Shown one piece after another: positions 1 through 4,169 of a stretch of 5,706 bases of DNA. The DNA comes from Beijerinckiaceae bacterium (GTDB taxonomy: Bacteria; Pseudomonadota; Alphaproteobacteria; Rhizobiales; Beijerinckiaceae), in NCBI GenBank assembly GCA_947455285.1, contig CANGOK010000211.1, forward strand, positions 1 to 5,706, read 5' to 3'. Both the position numbers and the translations under genes were made by a program. Below the pieces are notes generated by a model. The model did not search any database. It had not been told where the DNA came from and saw only the letters and a list, made by a program, of their open reading frames with translations. Position 1 is the stretch's first letter; every line of letters starts with the position of its first letter.

Positions 1-206
1 GCGTCCCCCGCCAGCGCCATCTCGCAACCCGCGTGATCGGCGATCTTTTGAAGCTCCGCGCTCTCGCCTGCGCTGGCGAGGGTGACATCGCGCACCAGCC
101 CCTCGATCGCCGCAGGCACAAGGGCGGAAAGGCTCCGCACCACCGCCTCGGGGGAGGCCGATTGAGGCGCGGAACGGTCGCAAGCCAAAATGATGGCGGA
201 AAGCAT
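1..206 (-). CDS. Probable family 2-like glycosyltransferase, N-terminal fragment
   Basis: The reading frame starts at ATG 206-204 and stays open to the window edge, giving 68 complete codons; the rest of the gene lies outside. The start MLSAIILA is a hydrophobic first beta strand of the kind that opens GT-A glycosyltransferases. The stretch around residues 32-65 (LVPAAIEGLVRDVTLASAG, then KIADHAGC) follows the spacing of family 2 enzymes, where a strand ending in D-x-G-S is followed by a helix and a small-residue/Cys turn. At the place of the usual nucleotide-binding Asp this protein has Ser (TLASAGES), so the donor site may be altered. Family 2 enzymes transfer sugars from nucleotide-sugar donors; no substrate can be inferred here. 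It is divergent from the radical SAM gene and shares its control region. From memory, similar proteins sit beside PA0069-family genes in rhizobia. The call rests on 68 residues and is moderate. Confidence 0.55.
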   Translation of the reverse strand, partial: MLSAIILACDRSAPQSASPEAVVRSLSALVPAAIEGLVRDVTLASAGESAELQKIADHAGCEMALAGD

Positions 207-245
207 CCTCGACCTATAGCAGCTTCGCCCTGCCGCGAAACGAGC

Positions 246-266
246 TTTCCCACAGATTTATCCACA
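246..266 (+). promoter_or_regulatory. Tandem DnaA boxes (one perfect, one near-match)
   Basis: TTATCCACA at 258-266 is an exact match to the DnaA consensus TTATNCACA. TTTCCCACA at 246-254 is in the same orientation 12 bp upstream and differs from TTWTNCACA at one position. Both lie in the divergent control region, just upstream of the -35-like hexamer at 272-277. DnaA acts as a transcription factor at such sites as well as at origins; nothing else here suggests an origin. The match is seen directly; binding is inferred. Confidence 0.5.
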
Positions 267-271
267 AGGCG

Positions 272-300
272 TTGACTGCCGAATTATTGTTCCATATTTG
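272..300 (+). promoter_or_regulatory. Candidate sigma-70 promoter for the radical SAM gene
   Basis: TTGACT at 272-277 matches five of six -35 positions. With a 17-nt spacer the -10 would be TATTTG at 295-300, a partial match to TATAAT. Transcription would begin near 307, giving a leader of about 40 nt before ATG 347. The -10 lies inside the GTTC-N7-GTTC element, as expected for a repressor site that blocks RNA polymerase. Confidence 0.45.
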
Positions 301-303
301 TTC
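289..303 (+). promoter_or_regulatory. LexA (SOS) box, GTTC-N7-GTTC
   Basis: GTTC at 289-292 and GTTC at 300-303 are separated by exactly seven A/T-rich bases (CATATTT). This is the direct-repeat operator recognised by alphaproteobacterial LexA, different from the CTG-N10-CAG box of gammaproteobacteria. It overlaps the presumed -10 and lies 44 bp before the radical SAM start codon, so LexA binding would repress that gene until DNA damage. It could also affect the divergent glycosyltransferase gene. A third GTTC at 307-310 does not fit the spacing. The motif match is exact; regulation is inferred. Confidence 0.65.
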
Positions 304-346
304 TTTGTTCGTGTTTCGTACTGGCACACATCTAGGCAGGCGCCCC

Positions 347-1498
347 ATGGCTCGCAGAGCGAGTGAAACCGTCAGACCCTACGAATATGCGGGAAGCGGT
401 TTTGCGGAAGACCCGCAGGATCAGGTGCCGCACGAGCGGCGCGCTGGACGCGGCGCCGTCTCAAACCAGTCGGGTCGCTATGAGCGAGAGGCCCGGGTCG
501 CCATCGATGATGGCTGGGGCGCTCTCGAAGCCGAGGAGGCGCTGGCGCCGCTGAAGACGGAAGTGACCGTCGAGCGGCCCAAGACCATCATCACCCGCAA
601 CGACTCGCCCGACATTCCCTTCGACCGCTCAATCAACCCCTATCGAGGCTGCGAGCACGGCTGCGTCTACTGCTACGCCCGGCCCACCCACGCCTATATG
701 GGCCTCTCGCCCGGCCTCGATTTCGAAACGCGCCTCTTCATGAAGGAGGGCGCGGCGGCGCTGCTCGAACACGAGTTGTCCGCCCCCAACTACACGCCCA
801 AGGTCATCGCCATCGGCACGAACACCGACCCCTACCAGCCCATCGAGCGGCGCCATCGCATCATGCGCGACGTGCTTGGGGTGCTGTCGAAGGCCGATCA
901 TCCCGTGGGGATCACCACGAAATCGGCGCTCTGCACGCGGGACATCGATCTGTTGGCGCCCATGGCGGCGAAAGGGCTGGCGCGTGTCGCGCTCTCCATC
1001 ACCACCCTCGACCGGCGCCTTGCGCGCAGCATGGAGCCGCGGGCATCGACGCCCGAGCGGCGGCTGGAGGCGATCCGGCAATTGAGCGAAGCTGGCATCC
1101 CCACGACCGTTATGGTGGCGCCCATCATCCCCAGCGTCACCGACAGCGAGATCGAAACGATCCTTGAGCGGGCCTATGAGGCGGGCGCGCGCTCCGCGGG
1201 CTACGTGATGCTGCGCTTGCCCCTCGAGGTTCAGGACATTTTCGGGCAATGGCTGCTGGAGAACGCCCCCGCCAAATACCGCCGCGTGATGAATCTGATG
1301 CGGTCCATGCGCGAGGGCAAGCTCTATGACTCAAGCTGGGGGACGCGCATGACGGGCTCTGGACCCTATGCGGGGATCACCGGGCGGCGCTTCGAGGCCG
1401 CCGCCCAGCGGATTGGCTTTGACCAGAACCGGATGCGCCTGCGCACCGACCTCTTCAAGGCGCCGACGCGGCCGGGCGGCCAAATGAGCCTGTTCTGA
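347..1498 (+). CDS. PA0069-family radical SAM protein (SplB-like, putative DNA repair)
   Basis: The protein has 383 residues. It carries the [4Fe-4S]/S-adenosylmethionine motif C102-x3-C106-x2-C109 (CEHGCVYC), preceded by INPYRG as in the SplB/COG1533 group. The N-terminal segment AGRGAVSNQSGRYE (residues 33-46) is typical of the PA0069 subfamily. The core (about 85-300) reads as a radical SAM barrel with IAIGTNTDPYQPIE, GITTKSALCTRDIDLLAP and MVAPIIPSVTDSE. C196 is the only cysteine outside the cluster. The protein ends in QMSLF, which resembles the beta-clamp-binding consensus QL(S/D)LF. ATG 347 is chosen because AGG repeats at 334-340 lie 6 nt upstream; the longer in-frame TTG at 272 coincides with the -35 hexamer and adds an implausible N-terminus. 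A LexA-type box overlaps the promoter. The true reaction of this family is not known to me; DNA repair is inferred from the SplB relationship, the SOS box and the C-terminal motif. Confidence 0.9.
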   Translation: MARRASETVRPYEYAGSGFAEDPQDQVPHERRAGRGAVSNQSGRYEREARVAIDDGWGALEAEEALAPLKTEVTVERPKTIITRNDSPDIPFDRSINPYRGCEHGCVYCYARPTHAYMGLSPGLDFETRLFMKEGAAALLEHELSAPNYTPKVIAIGTNTDPYQPIERRHRIMRDVLGVLSKADHPVGITTKSALCTRDIDLLAPMAAKGLARVALSITTLDRRLARSMEPRASTPERRLEAIRQLSEAGIPTTVMVAPIIPSVTDSEIETILERAYEAGARSAGYVMLRLPLEVQDIFGQWLLENAPAKYRRVMNLMRSMREGKLYDSSWGTRMTGSGPYAGITGRRFEAAAQRIGFDQNRMRLRTDLFKAPTRPGGQMSLF

Positions 1499-1509
1499 TT
1501 AGTGGCTCA
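1485..1509. other. Weak hairpin spanning two abutting stop codons
   Basis: TGAGCC at 1485-1490 and GGCTCA at 1504-1509 are perfect 6-bp inverted arms around a 13-nt loop. The loop contains the TGA (1496-1498) of the radical SAM gene and, on the other strand, the TAA (1501-1499) of the membrane-protein gene. No T-run follows in either direction. It may protect 3' ends or be chance. Confidence 0.25.
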
Positions 1510-2020
1510 CGCCTGGCAGTCCGAAGCGGGCCGCCAGATAGATCGCCATCAGCACCACAAGACCGAGCGAAACATAGCTGATCTTTGTCGCCCTGGCGGA
1601 CATGTCGCGGCCGAAAGCAGGGATCATCGGGCGCTGGGCGATCGGGTAGGCGCGGGCGGCGGCGTCCGATCCTGCCTGTCCCGGGGCGAACGGCACGTCC
1701 GGCCCGCGCCCTTCAAGGGTCGCCTGGGCGAGATGACGGAAGGTCGCGAGGCGCCGGGGGGTGCTGTCGCCGATGATATAGGAGAGCTTTTCGTCCTCGT
1801 TGGGCTCACGCCCCTTGGCGGCATTGAAAGCGATCAGCCAGTCACGCTTGTTCTGCTTGTAGATGGAATAGGCCACGAGCCCGATGATGTCGTTGTCGCC
1901 TGACACCAACATTTCGAAGACGGGGTTACGATCCTCAAGCATATCGCTGAGATTGAGGGGCGCCGCCGCCTCAGGGGCCGGCGCGTTATTCGCCACCGTC
2001 TCAATCATGCCGTCTTCCAT
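1499..2020 (-). CDS. Unknown protein with one C-terminal membrane segment
   Basis: I do not recognise a named family. The 173-residue protein has a Pro/Ala-rich, acidic N-terminus (1-30) and a charged, probably helical middle (33-103) including DIIGLVAYSIYKQNKRDWLI and a TPRRLATFRHLA helix. A Gly/Pro/Ala-rich linker (104-140) follows. One hydrophobic segment at about 147-166 (ISYVSLGLVVLMAIYLAA) comes after the basic RATK and leaves only about seven residues beyond it. That is a tail-anchored arrangement with the bulk in the cytoplasm. The middle motif resembles hypothetical proteins I associate with alphaproteobacteria. ATG 2020 is preferred because GAAAGGAA (2036-2029) gives a Shine-Dalgarno about 9 nt upstream; a GTG at 2056 lacks a good site. 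The gene is divergent from rnhB and convergent with the radical SAM gene, and the two stop codons touch. Function is unknown. Confidence 0.8.
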   Translation of the reverse strand: MEDGMIETVANNAPAPEAAAPLNLSDMLEDRNPVFEMLVSGDNDIIGLVAYSIYKQNKRDWLIAFNAAKGREPNEDEKLSYIIGDSTPRRLATFRHLAQATLEGRGPDVPFAPGQAGSDAAARAYPIAQRPMIPAFGRDMSARATKISYVSLGLVVLMAIYLAARFGLPGVSH

Positions 2021-2028
2021 GGCGCCTG

Positions 2029-2036
2029 TTCCTTTC
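2029..2036 (-). promoter_or_regulatory. Ribosome binding site deciding the start at 2020
   Basis: On the minus strand GAAAGGAA places AGGA nine nt before ATG 2020. The upstream in-frame GTG at 2056 has no comparable purine run, so the shorter 173-residue product is preferred. Confidence 0.6.
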
Positions 2037-2081
2037 ACAAAAGCCTCGCCTGCCACCCAACTTTGCCAGTCATTACAGGAA

Positions 2082-2109
2082 AAGCTAAATTTTCTCTAGG
2101 TTTTAGCTT
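2082..2109. repeat. Inverted repeat in the rnhB divergent region (operator-like dyad)
   Basis: AAGCTAAA at 2082-2089 and TTTAGCTT at 2102-2109 form perfect 8-bp arms separated by 12 nt. The arms are A/T-rich and centred near 2095.5, about 75 bp from the start of the minus-strand membrane-protein gene and 15 bp before the TTGACA element for rnhB. The geometry suits a dimeric regulator. The A/T-rich arms make a strong terminator unlikely. No regulator can be named. Confidence 0.35.
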
Positions 2110-2123
2110 AAACGTAGCCTGCT

Positions 2124-2152
2124 TTGACAAGTTTGCCGACAGATGTGCAAAT
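2124..2152 (+). promoter_or_regulatory. Candidate promoter for rnhB
   Basis: TTGACA at 2124-2129 is a perfect -35 hexamer. A 17-nt spacer leads to GCAAAT (2147-2152), which matches TATAAT only in its second half. Transcription would start near 2159, where a small hairpin AGCCC-CGCGA-GGGCT (2161-2175) would form the very 5' end of the mRNA, upstream of AAAGG at 2183-2187 and ATG 2192. Confidence 0.45.
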
Positions 2153-2191
2153 TCGGCCACAGCCCCGCGAGGGCTATAGGACAAAGGCGTT

Positions 2192-2845
2192 ATGGCGAGC
2201 CCTCATTTCCGGCATGAACGAACGCTGATCCGCGCAGGGCTCTGGCCTGTCGCGGGGGTGGACGAGGCTGGCCGCGGACCACTGGCCGGGCCAGTGAGCG
2301 CCGCCGCCGTCATTCTTGATCCCAAGAAGCTGCCGCGTGGCATCGACGATTCCAAGAAACTCTCAAGCGCAGCCCGCACCGAGCTTTTCGACCTGATCTG
2401 CGCCAAGGCGCTCGCCATTGGCGTGGGTCTCGCTAGCGTCGAGGAGATCGACCGCCTCAACATCCGCAACGCCACATTTCTGGCCATGCGCCGGGCGTTG
2501 GATGCGCTGGCGGTGCGCCCCGTCCATGCGCTGATCGATGGAAACGCCAGCCCGCGCGATCTCTTCTGCACCACACAGACGATTATAAAGGGCGACGCCA
2601 TCAGCCTTTCCATCGCTGCCGCCTCCATCGTCGCGAAGGTCACGCGCGACAGGCTGATGGAGCGCCTCCATGAGGCCTACCCGCTCTATGGCTTTGAGAC
2701 CCATATGGGCTATGGCGCGCCAGCCCATCTCGCTGCGCTGAAAACCCACGGCCCCTGCCCCTATCATCGCCGCAGCTTCGCCCCCGTGCGCGCGGCCGAG
2801 GCGGGGGACCTTTTCAACGAAACGCCAAATCTCTTTCAGAAGTAA
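2192..2845 (+). CDS. rnhB: Ribonuclease HII
   Basis: RNase HII cuts the RNA strand of RNA-DNA hybrids. It makes the 5' incision at single ribonucleotides misincorporated into DNA, starting ribonucleotide excision repair in the cytoplasm. The 217-residue protein is of normal bacterial length. All family hallmarks are present: AGVDEAGRGPLAGPV (residues 21-35) with catalytic D24 and E25, DDSKKL (52-57), LIDGN with D116, KGD with D135, and the AASIVAKVTRD block (143-153). Y173, G174 and the HRRSF segment near 192-196 belong to the usual C-terminal part of the domain. The four acidic residues align with D16, E17, D108 and D126 of the E. coli enzyme, so it should be active. AAAGG and AGGA sites lie upstream of ATG 2192. 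A promoter-like TTGACA precedes it and a terminator hairpin begins in its stop codon, so it is probably transcribed separately from ccrM. Confidence 0.97.
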   Translation: MASPHFRHERTLIRAGLWPVAGVDEAGRGPLAGPVSAAAVILDPKKLPRGIDDSKKLSSAARTELFDLICAKALAIGVGLASVEEIDRLNIRNATFLAMRRALDALAVRPVHALIDGNASPRDLFCTTQTIIKGDAISLSIAAASIVAKVTRDRLMERLHEAYPLYGFETHMGYGAPAHLAALKTHGPCPYHRRSFAPVRAAEAGDLFNETPNLFQK

Positions 2846-2875
2846 ACGGCGGGGCGCCCTCCCCCATGCCGTTTT
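2844..2875 (+). terminator. Intrinsic terminator of rnhB
   Basis: AAACGGC (2844-2850) pairs with GCCGTTT (2868-2874). Inside, GGGG (2851-2854) pairs with CCCC (2862-2865) across a 2-nt bulge, giving about 11 base pairs and a 7-nt loop. The stem ends in a short T run (2872-2875), part of which lies in the stem itself. The stem begins within the TAA stop codon of rnhB. It probably separates rnhB transcription from ccrM. Confidence 0.55.
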
Positions 2876-2912
2876 GGCACGTTCGAAAAAGGGACACAGT
2901 TTTCTTTCGCCC

Positions 2913-2945
2913 TTAAACCGGTCTTCACCAAGCGCTGAGCATATT
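2913..2945 (+). promoter_or_regulatory. Candidate CtrA site and promoter of ccrM
   Basis: TTAA at 2913-2916, seven bases, then TTCA at 2924-2927 match seven of eight fixed positions of the CtrA consensus TTAA-N7-TTAA. A -10-like CATATT lies at 2940-2945, placing the CtrA site near -35 and transcription near 2952. CtrA is known to activate ccrM in Caulobacter and related bacteria late in the cell cycle. The motif is seen; control here is inferred by homology and position. Confidence 0.4.
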
Positions 2946-2978
2946 GCCCCGGTCAGTTGAGTAACCGGTGTCAGTATC

Positions 2979-4157
2979 ATGCGTATCGCTCACGCCGGGG
3001 TCGCCGGCTCGAAATCCCGGATTCAGGTCTCGCGTAACGGGATGACAGCCCGGCTCCCCGCCGTGCGCAGATCAGCGCCCTCGGATGAAATCATCCTAGG
3101 CGACAGCATCGAGGAGCTTTCGAAGCTTCCCGACGGGTGCGTCGATCTGATCTTCGCCGACCCTCCTTATAATCTGCAGCTCGAAGGCGCCCTGTCGCGC
3201 CCCGACCAGAGCGTCGTCGACGCCGTCGATGACGAGTGGGACAAATTCGCCAGCTTCGCCCATTACGATGACTTCACGCGTCAGTGGCTGAAAGAGGCCC
3301 GCCGCGTCCTGAAGCCCGACGCGACCATTTTCGTCATCGGCTCCTACCACAACATCTTCCGCGTCGGCGCGATCATGCAGGATCTGGGCTTCTGGATCCT
3401 CAACGACATCGTCTGGCGCAAAGCCAATCCGATGCCGAACTTCCGCGGCCGTCGCTTCACCAACGCCCATGAGACGATGATCTGGGCCTCGCGCGATCCC
3501 TCCGCCAAGAGCTACACCTTCAATTACGACGCGCTTAAAGCGGGCAATGAAGATTGCCAAGTGCGCTCCGACTGGTTCCTGCCGATCTGCACCGGCGCCG
3601 AGCGCCTGAAGGATGCGCAGGGTCGCAAGACCCATCCAACCCAGAAGCCCGAAGCCCTGCTGGCGCGCGTGCTCCTGTCGGCCTCCAACGCCGGCGATCT
3701 CGTGCTCGATCCTTTCTTCGGCTCAGGCACCACGGGCGCGGTGGCGCGTCGCCTGCGGCGCAAGTTCATCGGCATCGAGCGCGACAAGACCTATGCCGCC
3801 GCCGCCCGCGCAAGGATCGACGCGGTTGAGCCGCTGCCGGAAGACGCGCTGGCGCTCGCCCCCGCAAAGCGCAGCGAGCCTCGCGTCGCCTTCGCGAGCG
3901 TCGTCGAAATGGGACTGCTGACGCCGGGCGCCGTGCTGACGGACGAAAAGCGCCGCTACAAGGCGACCGTGCGCGCCGATGGCGCCTTGAGCCTCAACCA
4001 GATGGTGGGCTCCATCCACAAGATGGGCGCTCTGGCGCAGGGTCTTCCGGCCTGCAACGGCTGGACGTTCTGGCACTATGAGGCGAAGGGCGGGCTCAAG
4101 CCCATCGACGCCCTGCGCGCGCAGATCCGCGCCACCATGAAGGATGCGGCGGAGTAA
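2979..4157 (+). CDS. ccrM: CcrM-type DNA adenine methyltransferase (GANTC)
   Basis: CcrM transfers a methyl group from S-adenosylmethionine to N6 of adenine in GANTC. In alphaproteobacteria this happens late in the cell cycle, and hemimethylation after fork passage links transcription to replication. The 392-residue protein has the beta-class order: catalytic DPPY (61-64, in FADPPYNLQL) precedes the cofactor motif DPFFGSGTT (244-252). Blocks typical of CcrM are VDAVDDEWDKF, IGSYHNIFRVGAIMQDL, WRKANPMPNFRGRRF and HPTQKPEALLARVL. The C-terminal part (about 300-388, with RVAFASVVEMG, LTDEKRRY and GWTFWHYE) is the RAMA-type DNA-binding extension of CcrM, absent from many solitary methyltransferases. 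The start is uncertain: ATG 2979 gives a 36-residue leader and ATG 3042 a 371-residue protein; neither has a strong ribosome site, but codon use between them looks coding. A GATTC lies at 3020-3024. No restriction partner is visible. Confidence 0.96.
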   Translation: MRIAHAGVAGSKSRIQVSRNGMTARLPAVRRSAPSDEIILGDSIEELSKLPDGCVDLIFADPPYNLQLEGALSRPDQSVVDAVDDEWDKFASFAHYDDFTRQWLKEARRVLKPDATIFVIGSYHNIFRVGAIMQDLGFWILNDIVWRKANPMPNFRGRRFTNAHETMIWASRDPSAKSYTFNYDALKAGNEDCQVRSDWFLPICTGAERLKDAQGRKTHPTQKPEALLARVLLSASNAGDLVLDPFFGSGTTGAVARRLRRKFIGIERDKTYAAAARARIDAVEPLPEDALALAPAKRSEPRVAFASVVEMGLLTPGAVLTDEKRRYKATVRADGALSLNQMVGSIHKMGALAQGLPACNGWTFWHYEAKGGLKPIDALRAQIRATMKDAAE

Positions 4158-4166
4158 TCTCCGCCG
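4147..4166. other. Perfect GC-rich hairpin around the ccrM stop codon
   Basis: CGGCGGAG (4147-4154) and CTCCGCCG (4159-4166) form an uninterrupted 8-bp stem with the tetraloop TAAT, which contains the TAA stop of ccrM. The convergent transporter gene ends only 4 bp beyond the hairpin. No T-run follows on either strand, so it is not a classical intrinsic terminator. It could stabilise either 3' end or slow converging polymerases. Confidence 0.45.
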
Positions 4167-4169
4167 ACC

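Noticed and set aside
246..266. Replication origin
   Set aside because: Only two DnaA-type boxes occur, without an A/T-rich unwinding region or origin-associated genes; a regulatory role is more likely.
33..275. Plus-strand frame at the left edge
   Set aside because: It is antisense to the glycosyltransferase-like fragment, has a His/Arg/Gly-rich composition and runs across the divergent control region.
300..310. Second LexA box using GTTC at 300 and 307
   Set aside because: The spacing is three bases rather than seven, so it does not fit the LexA repeat.
272..346. N-terminal extension of the radical SAM protein from TTG 272
   Set aside because: The codon is part of the -35 hexamer, the extension spans the LexA box, its residues look non-coding (hydrophobic and Cys/Phe-rich), and ATG 347 has a good ribosome site.
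629..1249. Long open frame antisense to the radical SAM gene
   Set aside because: It lies wholly opposite a conserved gene; its Arg/Gly/His-rich composition is typical of antisense frames in GC-rich DNA. The same holds for frames opposite ccrM (3096-3635, 3723-4076) and rnhB.
2021..2056. GTG start at 2056 for the membrane-protein gene
   Set aside because: There is no convincing ribosome site, whereas ATG 2020 has GAAAGGAA at proper spacing.
2979..4157. Restriction-modification system
   Set aside because: The methyltransferase has the CcrM-specific C-terminal domain and no endonuclease gene is adjacent, so it is a solitary cell-cycle enzyme.
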